Position numbers and translations under genes: made by a program. From an uncultured Eubacteriales bacterium (GTDB taxonomy: Bacteria > Bacillota > Clostridia > Oscillospirales > Acutalibacteraceae), in NCBI GenBank assembly GCA_900317215.1, contig ONFW01000070.1:1-8248 (forward strand): 8,248 nucleotides of DNA. The letters run 5' to 3'. The notes beneath the pieces are model-generated. The model did not search any database and had not been told where the DNA came from. It saw only the letters and a list, made by a program, of their open reading frames with translations. Below are positions 1-6,792 of the stretch, in pieces (within the stretch, counting starts at the first letter, position 1; every line of letters starts with the position of its first letter).

Positions 1-1391
1 CCGGGGCCTCCGCAGAATTCCTCTACGGCGTCAAGCAGAAGCTCGCAGTTGTTGTATGCAAGTCTTGAAAGCTCCTTCCAGAAAAAGCCGTCGATACGCT
101 CGATGAAGTCAACATCCTTGCAGATACCGCTCATTGCCTGAATGATAAGGCTGTTTCTGTGTACCATGTAAAGCTCGAGAGCTGCATTGAATTTTGTGGA
201 AAAGCCTCTGTGCCAGATGCATATCCCGTTGAGAGTGAGAAAGCGTGCCTTTCTGCAAAGGCTGAATTCAACGTCATCTCCTCTGATGAACAGCGGGATA
301 GGCAGATTATTCTCCGAAAGCTGGGTCATAGGCACACAGCAGTACCACCAGCCTGCGTAGGAGTTAGGATGAAAATTAAACTCCTGCTCGTTCATGAGCA
401 CATTGTCCCAGTTCTTCATATCGAAGTCGGGCTTGTTCGGACCGTAGGAGCCGTCGTCATGAACAAAGCCGACGTCCTCGTGCTGTACTGTGATCTTTTC
501 ATAATAGAGCATGGCGCCGCTGAGAAATCTGTCCTTGAATTCGTCCTTAAGTAGGGCTAAAAATGAGTAGGTGCGGATAAGACTTTCGGGCATTACCATG
601 ACGTCATCGTCCATAAGAAGAATGTGAGTGGGTCTGAACTCCTTGTCGTCCATTGCCTCTATCATTCCTCTTGTATAACCTCCTGAGCCGCCCGTATTGT
701 TGTTGTGGATAAGCTGCATATACTCGCTGTTAAAATCATCGGGGTCAAGAGTTTTGCCGTTGTCTATGATACGGACCCTGATATGCTCTTTTGCTGGCTC
801 TTCCGTATAGAATAGCTCACGCTCAAGCAGGGACATATTGCTTGTTATGTATGCCTCCTTTTTGTAGGTGACAGTAGTGAGGGCTATTCTGACCTCGTTG
901 AGCACAGAGCTGTCAACAAGCGTGGACCAGCAGCCGTCATAGAGCCAGAAGGAGCAGCCGTCAGCATCGGGGATATCTCCTTTAAGCTCATAGGCGTTTA
1001 TCTGGAAGCCGATTACGGTGCTTTTTATATTTTCCGGCACGGGAATGCATACTCTTGTTTTTTCTTTGAAATAATACTCTCTTGGCTCAAAGATATCCTT
1101 GCTGATATCGCTTCCGTCTGTATAATGACCGAAGAAACGCACTGCAAAATGTCCCTTGCAGCAAAGCTCGAGAGTAATGCTGCCGATGTTGGTATACTTT
1201 CTCCATTTGCCTATGGAGCAGGTGTTGAAATAGGTGAAAAACTCAACAAACTGTCCTGCCTCCAGAGTGTTTGCGGACTGCAGCTTATTGTATTTAAGGT
1301 GGTCGCCCCTGTAGGTCATCCACTGATCCTTTTCGTTGGCAACATTGTTTTGTATCACTAAATTCTGAAGCTTGAATCTGACACTACCCAT
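1..1391 (-). CDS. GlfT2-like galactofuranosyltransferase (GT2 family), C-terminus cut by window edge
   Basis: The frame is open from ATG at 1391 to the left edge (463 codons, no stop), so the protein is partial. Residues about 1-165 form a Trp/Tyr-rich beta-domain like the N-terminal domain of GlfT2 enzymes. A GT-A domain begins near residue 167 (VRIALTTVTYKKE). Visible GT-A signatures are GGSGGYTRGM (about 234-243), the metal-binding DDD at 261-263, the WW pair at 348-349, FIRGDDVEF with Asp372-Asp373 as the likely catalytic-base region, and WH at 393-394. In mycobacterial GlfT2 the equivalent Asp, Trp and His residues bind metal and UDP-galactofuranose and carry out catalysis. The likely role is to add or polymerise galactofuranose at the inner membrane face; the exact sugar is inferred. 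An AAGAGGT site lies 7 bases before the ATG. It is the fourth gene of the operon, 19 bases after the preceding stop. GlfT2 is about 640 residues, so roughly 170 are missing. Confidence 0.85.
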   Translation of the reverse strand, partial: MGSVRFKLQNLVIQNNVANEKDQWMTYRGDHLKYNKLQSANTLEAGQFVEFFTYFNTCSIGKWRKYTNIGSITLELCCKGHFAVRFFGHYTDGSDISKDIFEPREYYFKEKTRVCIPVPENIKSTVIGFQINAYELKGDIPDADGCSFWLYDGCWSTLVDSSVLNEVRIALTTVTYKKEAYITSNMSLLERELFYTEEPAKEHIRVRIIDNGKTLDPDDFNSEYMQLIHNNNTGGSGGYTRGMIEAMDDKEFRPTHILLMDDDVMVMPESLIRTYSFLALLKDEFKDRFLSGAMLYYEKITVQHEDVGFVHDDGSYGPNKPDFDMKNWDNVLMNEQEFNFHPNSYAGWWYCCVPMTQLSENNLPIPLFIRGDDVEFSLCRKARFLTLNGICIWHRGFSTKFNAALELYMVHRNSLIIQAMSGICKDVDFIERIDGFFWKELSRLAYNNCELLLDAVEEFCGGP

Positions 1392-1410
1392 AGCTGATAC
1401 CTCTTGTTTC

Positions 1411-2535
1411 TTATTGATTTGACAAATGTGATCTCAGCCACTCAAGAGAGGCAGCCTTCATGCTGTCGAGCAGCTTATTCACCCTTTTGTATCTTACCGG
1501 GAGCCTGAAAAGATATTCCTTTTTTCTCAGGTCATCCTCTGTGAAAACTATCCTGTCCTCAAGACCGAGAGAAGCAAGAAATGTGCTGACAGAGCCGGTG
1601 TTCCTGTTGCTGAGAGATTCGATGAATACAAACGGCTTGTTGAAAACAAGGGCAAAATAAATGCCGTAAATGTCGTCCGTGAGTACAAATTCACTGTTGA
1701 TAAGATAATAGAGCCAGTCCTCAACGGTAATGTGCCATGCTACCTCAGTGCCGAGCATCTCCCTGGACTCAGGAAACATATTTATATTGATAAAGCTCCT
1801 GACAGGGCTGAAATTATTGGGGGTAAGGATCTCTGCTCCTCTGTTAAGAAACTGACGTTTTCTTTCGTTGCCGTATTTTATGTAATTGAAAATAAAAGAA
1901 TCTGCTTTTTCCGAGCTTTTGCAGGGGGCATTCTCCGCAGCCTTTTCAAAGCATTCTGTGCCGCAGATAAATACGGGGTCAAGAACGACCTCGCTTTTCA
2001 TGCCGTAACGCTCAGAGAGTACATCGCTGTCAGAGCAGCTTCCAACAGAGATCCCGCTGAATTGGCTGAGGCAGGCTGCAGCGGAAAGCAGCTCCTCGCC
2101 GAAGGGGCCTGAATATTCAAGACCGAAGGACGATGCATAGCTGAGCTTTAGCTTGTTCTTAGGAGCATAGTCAAGAAAATATCTGTTCTTTACCGCATTG
2201 GTGCATACGCTGCCGCTCCATATGATGTCTGAGCCGACTATAACGGCATCTGACCCTTCGGCAAGCGAGGAAAGCTCTTCAGGCGAATGACACTTGTCGG
2301 TAACGGTGCAGTATTTTCTGATAAAGCTGCCTGCAATGTTGTCCGGCTCGGCATAGTGCTCTGTCCAGAGCTCGTCGGGCTTTTCTGTAAGCATTGTGTC
2401 ATAGCCGAGACTCTGCACGGCCTTGTCAAGGGCAAAGGAGGTAAGGATGCTCCCGTAGTCCAGTCCGAACCAGAGAGTCTCCAGAAGAGCAGAGGGCTTT
2501 GCAGCGCCCTTGCTGTTGTTAAGCTTTTCTCCCAT
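1411..2535 (-). CDS. Polysaccharide pyruvyl transferase-like protein with altered signature residues
   Basis: This is a PS_pyruv_trans (CsaB-like) family protein of 374 residues from the ATG at 2535. A GTG at 2547 would give 378, but its ribosome site would overlap the start codon. It aligns through its length with the first 360 residues of the 918-residue fusion protein two genes upstream: LWFGLDYGSI against VWMGCNYGSI, VIVGSDIIW against FVIGSDQVWN, LDPVFI against LDPVFL, VEDWLYYL identical, and FVLTDDIYG against FVVTDSCHG. Family members transfer pyruvate from PEP onto a sugar as a ketal. Here the conserved His of the TDS-x-HG motif is Tyr (residue 294 in GTG numbering) and GSDQVW reads GSDIIW. 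The protein may therefore be catalytically weak, changed in specificity, or a partner subunit of its paralogue. No signal peptide or membrane segment is seen, so it should be cytoplasmic. Family membership is well supported; activity is not. Confidence 0.85.
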   Translation of the reverse strand: MGEKLNNSKGAAKPSALLETLWFGLDYGSILTSFALDKAVQSLGYDTMLTEKPDELWTEHYAEPDNIAGSFIRKYCTVTDKCHSPEELSSLAEGSDAVIVGSDIIWSGSVCTNAVKNRYFLDYAPKNKLKLSYASSFGLEYSGPFGEELLSAAACLSQFSGISVGSCSDSDVLSERYGMKSEVVLDPVFICGTECFEKAAENAPCKSSEKADSFIFNYIKYGNERKRQFLNRGAEILTPNNFSPVRSFININMFPESREMLGTEVAWHITVEDWLYYLINSEFVLTDDIYGIYFALVFNKPFVFIESLSNRNTGSVSTFLASLGLEDRIVFTEDDLRKKEYLFRLPVRYKRVNKLLDSMKAASLEWLRSHLSNQ

Positions 2536-2546
2536 ATATTTATTCA

Positions 2547-2551
2547 CTCCT
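2547..2551 (-). promoter_or_regulatory. Ribosome binding site AGGAG deciding the start of the second pyruvyl transferase
   Basis: AGGAG reads on the minus strand at 2551-2547. Its last G is the first base of an in-frame GTG, so it cannot serve that codon. The in-frame ATG at 2535 lies 11 bases downstream, a slightly long but usable spacing, and is the preferred start. Confidence 0.55.
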
Positions 2552-2565
2552 ATATCTGTGCGTTA

Positions 2566-2580
2566 GCGGAGCAGCTCCGC
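2566..2580 (-). other. Intercistronic stem-loop
   Basis: GCGGAG and CTCCGC form a perfect 6-bp stem with a 3-base loop in the 49-base gap between the dehydrogenase stop and the next gene. No run of U follows on the minus strand, so it is more likely an mRNA-stability or processing element, or a weak attenuator, than a terminator. The function is inferred from structure only. Confidence 0.45.
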
Positions 2581-2584
2581 ATTG

Positions 2585-3595
2585 TCAGAATTGTCTCCAG
2601 TCAAAAACCACGCCGAGGGGGAATTCCCTGTCTGTGAGAAGTCTGTCATATATCTGCGTTGCATCGGCGGGGGAAACGATCTCAGAGCGTATCTCCGAGG
2701 GTCTGAGCCTGCCGTCCTTCATCAGACCGAGCAGCGTTATATAATCACGCTTGGCTGTAAAATTGCCGGGAGCGGAATTATAAGGCAGTCTTGTTTTGTC
2801 ATGGGCGCCGATTATGTTTATTCCCTTGCAGTGAACATAGGTGTAAAAATCTATCGGCTCATTGCAGATGCGGTTGCAGCCGTTTACGAGCACACGGGCA
2901 TATTTTGAGGCGTAGCGCAGACCGAGCTTCAGACCCGCCATGGTGCCTGAGGTCTCGAGTACGACATTAGCACCCTTAACGCCGTTGACACTCTCGGTTA
3001 TTTCAATGATCTTTTTTACTATATCGGGCTCATCGGGTGAAAATACATATTCAGCGCCGAAGTCCCTCGCCTTCTGCTGTCTTATTTCTCTGTTGCCGAT
3101 AGCGATGACAGGCAAAGCGCCGCAGGTCCTTGCAAGCTGAACTCCGAAAAGCCCAAGCATGCCTAAGCCGACCACGACTACCGATTCTCCTATTTCAAGC
3201 CTTCCTCTCCTGAGAGCGAGCAGGGGAAAGCTTGCAAGACGTGTGAACACCGCATCGGTCAAGGGAACCTCATCGGGTATCCTTACGACCCCTGACTCCT
3301 TTTTGAAATTGTATGAGGCATGGCCGGCGTATTCAACAAATACACGGTCGCCGACATTGAATTTTGTTATTTTTGATCCTGTTTCCGCAACCGTTCCGAC
3401 ACTCGAATAGCCCGGAACAGTGGGAAACTTCTTAGCCGTATTCGGAGAGGCGGAAAGATAGGCTTTTTCTGTGCCTGCAGAGATGAGGGTGTAGTCTACC
3501 TTTATCATCATCTCGTCATCATGGGGTTTTCTGACCTCAAAGCTTTGAAGCCTTGCTTTGTTGGGAGCCTCAAAAAGTATCCTTGAGCCTTTCAT
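2585..3595 (-). CDS. Zinc-less medium-chain dehydrogenase/reductase (MDR superfamily)
   Basis: This is a 336-residue MDR oxidoreductase. Positions below count from a TTG two codons upstream. It has a GroES-like N-terminal domain (about 1-135) with the PGYSSVG turn at 63-69 and GDRVFV at 84-89, then a Rossmann fold starting at VVVVGLGMLG (141-150), the dinucleotide-binding glycine motif. Classical alcohol dehydrogenases have Cys near SAGTE (41-45) and a GHE motif; both are absent, as is the four-Cys structural zinc loop. It therefore resembles the zinc-independent threonine-dehydrogenase-like and bacteriochlorophyllide-dehydrogenase-like (BchC-type) branch, which oxidises or reduces a carbonyl/alcohol with NAD(P)H. 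In this operon it probably acts on a sugar or on the product of the ThDP domain encoded just upstream; that substrate is inferred. The start is ATG 3595, with GGTGA 6 bases upstream. The protein should be cytoplasmic. Confidence 0.85.
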   Translation of the reverse strand: MKGSRILFEAPNKARLQSFEVRKPHDDEMMIKVDYTLISAGTEKAYLSASPNTAKKFPTVPGYSSVGTVAETGSKITKFNVGDRVFVEYAGHASYNFKKESGVVRIPDEVPLTDAVFTRLASFPLLALRRGRLEIGESVVVVGLGMLGLFGVQLARTCGALPVIAIGNREIRQQKARDFGAEYVFSPDEPDIVKKIIEITESVNGVKGANVVLETSGTMAGLKLGLRYASKYARVLVNGCNRICNEPIDFYTYVHCKGINIIGAHDKTRLPYNSAPGNFTAKRDYITLLGLMKDGRLRPSEIRSEIVSPADATQIYDRLLTDREFPLGVVFDWRQF

Positions 3596-3601
3596 TTTCA
3601 A

Positions 3602-3606
3602 TCACC
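3602..3606 (-). promoter_or_regulatory. Ribosome binding site GGTGA of the dehydrogenase gene, possibly sequestered
   Basis: GGTGA on the minus strand lies 6 bases before ATG 3595 and directly abuts an alternative TTG at 3601, which favours the ATG. The complementary TCACC lies upstream on the same transcript at 3644-3640 and could pair with it. Confidence 0.5.
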
Positions 3607-3725
3607 GCTTTTTTTATCAATCATGATCCTTTCGGGATCGGTGAAGTCTTATTGATCCTGAGCTGTGGGCATGTGTCGGGCTGTGCGGAGGGAGGATATA
3701 ATTGTCAGACAGTACCGCAGCTCAG
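3602..3725 (-). other. Intercistronic leader with nested inverted repeats before the dehydrogenase gene
   Basis: The 142-base gap between the fusion gene and the dehydrogenase has no credible ORF but holds several inverted repeats. An 8-bp pair CTGAGCTG/CAGCTCAG lies at 3718-3725 and 3658-3665. A GATCC/GGATC hairpin lies at 3625-3639 with a 5-base loop. An outer TCACC/GGTGA pair (3640-3644 with 3602-3606) would cover the dehydrogenase Shine-Dalgarno. No terminator T-run follows on the minus strand. This may be translational control or mRNA processing; it is a structural reading only. Confidence 0.35.
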
Positions 3726-3737
3726 CTCGTGCTATGT

Positions 3738-6494
3738 TCAGCAGAACACCTCAAAGAAGATCGGTTTGTCGCTTTCACCGACAAATTCATCAAGCCTTGC
3801 ATGGAAGGTGTCCTTATCCGAGGCACTGATATATCTGAAGCCATTTTCCTCAACCCAGCCCTTTGCCGAGGTAGAGTGAGCATGAGTGATAGCGTTGCTC
3901 TGAAGATGTCTGAGCAGATTGGTGCCTGAATTGTTGCACAGCATGATCCTAACATTGCTCCTCGGGTGCTTGTCCCATATAGAGTTCATGTCATAGAAGA
4001 AGCTGAGATCGCTGATGAGCAGGAAGCAAGGCTCGTCGCTTACGGCGGCGTGTCCCATGAAGGTCGATGCTGAGCCGTCAATGCCGTTGGTGCCCATGTT
4101 GCAGAATACATTGACCGAGGGGTCTATGTCATAACGGTTAGCAAACATTATCGTACAGCCGATAGCAAGATGCAGCAAGGAATTCTTTGGCAGCTTTTGA
4201 ATAAGAAGATCAGTCGCATAAAGCTGAGAATAGCTGTTGATATGCTCTGACGGGAGATCCTTCTGCGCGTTTTTCCATGCTTCAAGATATTCGCCGTTGT
4301 TTTTGCAGTCGCCTGACATATCAATGAATTTTTTAAGGAACTGAGCCTGTGAGCATTCAAATATCCTGTTCAGCTTGCGGAAGGTATCTGCGACCCTGCC
4401 GTCCTCCGAAACTCTCCAATGTCCCATGGGCTTTTTCTGAGCCCTCAGTCTCGGGATTATCGGGTCGTTGAGGGATCTTCTGCCGCCTATGGTGATAACA
4501 ACATCAGCCCAGAGCGCCTCGTCAAATCTGTCGTTATCGTAATTTCTTAATACGGGCGTAGAGGGAACAGCGTATTTTCCGCTGTAGTTAGAAAGGGCGT
4601 CTGTAGCAATAACGCAGTTGAATTTCTCGGCAAAGGTATCTACAAGAGCTTTTTCCTCTTCTGATAAGGGGTGATTCTGTCCGTAAACTATGAGCACCCT
4701 TTTCATTTGCTTGAGCCTGTTGACCCTTACCTGCCAGAGCCTTTCCTCCGAGCCGAGGTCAATTCTGTCTATCTTTCTGAACACCTTGTCAAGCCTTAGC
4801 AGTCTCGGCTCGGGCTTCGGGCGTTCGATATTTGCTATCGGGATATTTATGTGTACGGGACCCTTTCCGTGATGATCTACCTCAAGCAGAGCCTCACAGA
4901 CGAGTCTTCTTGCCTCCCAGTCACCCATAGTTCCAGGGGTAACGGGAAGGGTAACGCTCTTTTTTACTACGCTGCCGTAAATGTTGGACTGCGGTATAGT
5001 CTGATCCTCATTCTGACCGAGAACGCAGGGGTATCTGTCAGCGGTAATGACTACCAGCGGTACGCCCTGATAATAAGCCTCTGTGACTGAGGTGAGGTAA
5101 TTCGATGCTGCTGTACCGGAGGTGCAGCACATGGCAACTGTCTCGTTGAGCTTGAGCGCAAGACCCATTGCATAGAAGCCTGCGCTTCTCTCGTCTATCA
5201 CGCTGTAGGTCTTGAAGAAGGGATCCGCCTCAAACATTCTTACCATGTTAAGGTTCCTTGAGCCTGATGAAAGGACCACATGCTTTATGCCGTATTCCTT
5301 AATCATAGTGACGAGCATCTTGCATCTGTCAAAATCCATTGAGGTTTCGGGCTTTGGCTCCTCGTAGACAGGCTGAGGTATGTCAAGACCTGCAGGCTCG
5401 GGCTTTTTTTCTGCTTCAAGAGCGCATTTCAGCCATTCGGTGCTGCGTCTTGCCTCACTTTTCATTATCTGATCTACCGTATCGTAATCCACAGGCTCAA
5501 AAAGGCTTTCGTTTGTGAGTATCATTTCAGGCTCGGTGACTATCCTGTTTCTTACTCCGAATACATCGGCAAGGGACTTGAATCTTGAATAGCCCCTCTT
5601 TTTATTTGTTATTGCGATAAAGTTCTTTTTAAAGATCATAGCAAAGCTTGCGCCGTGGCATGAATCAGTCACGACAAAGCTTGCGTTGCTGAGATAATAT
5701 AGCCAATCCTCCACCTGAAGATCTTCAATGCAGTTATCCATGTCCATTTTACGTTTGTTCTCTGCAAACAGCCACGGGAAACCGTCGAGAAGGTTGATGA
5801 TCTTTATCCCTCCGAGCTTCTTTGAAGCATGCTGTAAGGCCTTCTTTTTCTCAGGGGTGGGGTCGAGGATATAGGCAGCGATAAAAGGCTCGTCCTCGTG
5901 CTTTTTCGACTTAGCTATAAGGGGCTTATATACCTTTTCGGGATCAACAAGAAAAACAGGGTCAAGAACTCTTGTTGCTTCAACTCCATAGACCTCGTCG
6001 CAGAGCTTTACTCCGTCGCCCTCTCTCAATGAGATAGCGTCGAATCTCTGCATAAGGGCCGAGAGTATCCTTCTCTCGTTTTCGGGAGCAAAGTCAACAG
6101 CATGTCCGAAGGAGGTCGCATAAGCTATCTTTTTTTTCGTGCTGTCGGCAAAGTCGAGGTAAAAGCTTCTTCCGGAGTGCTTGCTGATGCCGTAGTTCCA
6201 GACCTGATCGGAGCCTATCACAAAGGTATCGCAAAGCTCGTTGAGCCTTTTCATTTCGCTGAGTCTGAGAGGAGGAGCAATATCATAATGCTCCTTTGCA
6301 AAGCGTCGTGAATGAGTCATTTCATATTCAGCGTCTTTGCCCTTGTTTGCGGGAAGTATCTTATCGACCATGAGTACGGAATAGCCGAGAGCCTTTATCG
6401 CCTGATTGAGCGCATAGTAAGTCATTATGCTCCCGTAGTTGCAGCCCATCCATACTCCGAGAATACCGACGTCGTATTTTTTGTTTTCAGCCAT
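3738..6494 (-). CDS. Fusion: polysaccharide pyruvyl transferase plus MenD-like ThDP enzyme
   Basis: This 918-residue protein joins two complete enzymes. Residues 1-360 are a polysaccharide pyruvyl transferase (PEP-dependent ketal formation on sugars) with NYGSI (19-23), GSDQVWN (94-100), LDPVF (177-181) and TDSCHG with the conserved His280. A Pro/Glu-rich linker spans about 361-385. Residues 386-918 cover a full ThDP enzyme closest to MenD: LSSGSRN (408-414), DERSAGF with the ThDP-activating Glu435, CTSGTAASNYL (457-467), VVITADR (481-487), a central Rossmann-like domain (about 595-720), NMGTNGIDG (799-807), and the Mg/ThDP motif SDLSF (828-832) with NN at 854-855. True MenD makes a menaquinone precursor; no other men gene is present, and Met800 replaces the Arg expected in the NRG-x-x-GIDG motif, so another acceptor is likely. 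The ATG at 6494 has GAGGAG 8 bases upstream. It is the first operon gene, behind a consensus promoter. Domain calls are firm; the reaction is unknown. Confidence 0.9.
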   Translation of the reverse strand: MAENKKYDVGILGVWMGCNYGSIMTYYALNQAIKALGYSVLMVDKILPANKGKDAEYEMTHSRRFAKEHYDIAPPLRLSEMKRLNELCDTFVIGSDQVWNYGISKHSGRSFYLDFADSTKKKIAYATSFGHAVDFAPENERRILSALMQRFDAISLREGDGVKLCDEVYGVEATRVLDPVFLVDPEKVYKPLIAKSKKHEDEPFIAAYILDPTPEKKKALQHASKKLGGIKIINLLDGFPWLFAENKRKMDMDNCIEDLQVEDWLYYLSNASFVVTDSCHGASFAMIFKKNFIAITNKKRGYSRFKSLADVFGVRNRIVTEPEMILTNESLFEPVDYDTVDQIMKSEARRSTEWLKCALEAEKKPEPAGLDIPQPVYEEPKPETSMDFDRCKMLVTMIKEYGIKHVVLSSGSRNLNMVRMFEADPFFKTYSVIDERSAGFYAMGLALKLNETVAMCCTSGTAASNYLTSVTEAYYQGVPLVVITADRYPCVLGQNEDQTIPQSNIYGSVVKKSVTLPVTPGTMGDWEARRLVCEALLEVDHHGKGPVHINIPIANIERPKPEPRLLRLDKVFRKIDRIDLGSEERLWQVRVNRLKQMKRVLIVYGQNHPLSEEEKALVDTFAEKFNCVIATDALSNYSGKYAVPSTPVLRNYDNDRFDEALWADVVITIGGRRSLNDPIIPRLRAQKKPMGHWRVSEDGRVADTFRKLNRIFECSQAQFLKKFIDMSGDCKNNGEYLEAWKNAQKDLPSEHINSYSQLYATDLLIQKLPKNSLLHLAIGCTIMFANRYDIDPSVNVFCNMGTNGIDGSASTFMGHAAVSDEPCFLLISDLSFFYDMNSIWDKHPRSNVRIMLCNNSGTNLLRHLQSNAITHAHSTSAKGWVEENGFRYISASDKDTFHARLDEFVGESDKPIFFEVFC

Positions 6495-6596
6495 TATTAC
6501 AACTCCTCGAATTATATTTTCTGCGGTTTATCCGAACGAAGTGTTTTTTGCGGATACTGTCCGCCCTGAGTCTATTCGCTGTTTTTCACATACACT
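6495..6596 (-). promoter_or_regulatory. About 100-base 5' leader of the polysaccharide operon with competing hairpins
   Basis: Between the predicted start of transcription (about 6596-6593) and the ATG, the minus strand has GCGGA/TCCGC (6564-6560 with 6554-6550, loop of 5). It also has ATCCG (6555-6551) complementary to CGGAT (6534-6530), so the two stems cannot form together. A later CCGC (6526-6523) could also pair with the first GCGG. The leader ends in the GAGGAG ribosome site at 6508-6503. This could be an attenuator-like switch; no known riboswitch class was recognised. Confidence 0.35.
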
Positions 6597-6599
6597 ATA

Positions 6600-6628
6600 A
6601 TTCTACTGCAATTGAATACGTATGTCAA
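6600..6628 (-). promoter_or_regulatory. SigmaA-type promoter of the polysaccharide operon
   Basis: On the minus strand, TTGACA (6628-6623) is a perfect -35 box and TAGAAT (6605-6600) is a 5-of-6 -10 box, with an ideal 17-base spacer. Transcription would start near 6596-6593, about 100 bases ahead of the fusion gene's ATG. It is divergent from the tRNA promoter. Confidence 0.8.
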
Positions 6629-6661
6629 CAAAAAATGCTTTATATGATCTTGGGCGTTTGC

Positions 6662-6690
6662 TTGACATTTTATATAAAACGTGATAAACT
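6662..6690 (+). promoter_or_regulatory. Promoter of the tRNA-Leu gene
   Basis: TTGACA at 6662-6667 is a perfect -35 box. TAAACT at 6685-6690 is a 4-of-6 -10 box after a 17-base spacer. Transcription would begin around 6697, about 9 bases before the mature 5' end of the tRNA. Its -35 box lies 33 bases from the divergent -35 box of the polysaccharide operon. Confidence 0.65.
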
Positions 6691-6705
6691 CATAATATCA
6701 CACGT

Positions 6706-6789
6706 GCCGGTGTGGCGAAATCGGCAGACGCAAGGGACTTAAAATCCCTCGGTAGCAATACCGTACCGGTTCAAGTCCGGTCACCGGCA
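6706..6789 (+). tRNA. tRNA-Leu (anticodon UAA)
   Basis: A full cloverleaf is visible. The acceptor GCCGGTG (6706-6712) pairs with CACCGGC (6782-6788), with discriminator A at 6789. The anticodon stem is AGGGA/TCCCT around loop CTTAAAA, with TAA at 6740-6742. A long class II variable arm (CGGTA-GCAA-TACCG) marks it as Leu. The T arm is ACCGG-TTCAAGT-CCGGT. CCA is not encoded, so it must be added after transcription. Confidence 0.96.
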
Positions 6790-6792
6790 GGA

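Noticed and set aside
159..554. Plus-strand open frame of 131 codons
   Set aside because: It lies antisense inside the GlfT2-like gene, whose opposite frame carries the full set of family motifs; no ribosome site or recognisable domain.
2287..2908. Overlapping plus-strand frames of 116 and 108 codons
   Set aside because: They are antisense to the second pyruvyl transferase and the dehydrogenase, have Cys/Leu-rich low-complexity translations, and show no family signature.
3738..5340. Annotation as a genuine menD gene
   Set aside because: Fused to a pyruvyl transferase, surrounded by glycan genes, no other menaquinone genes in the window, and an expected Arg is replaced by Met.
6548..6742. 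Plus-strand frame of 64 codons across the divergent promoters
   Set aside because: It runs over both promoters and into tRNA-Leu, has no ribosome site, and its translation is uninformative.
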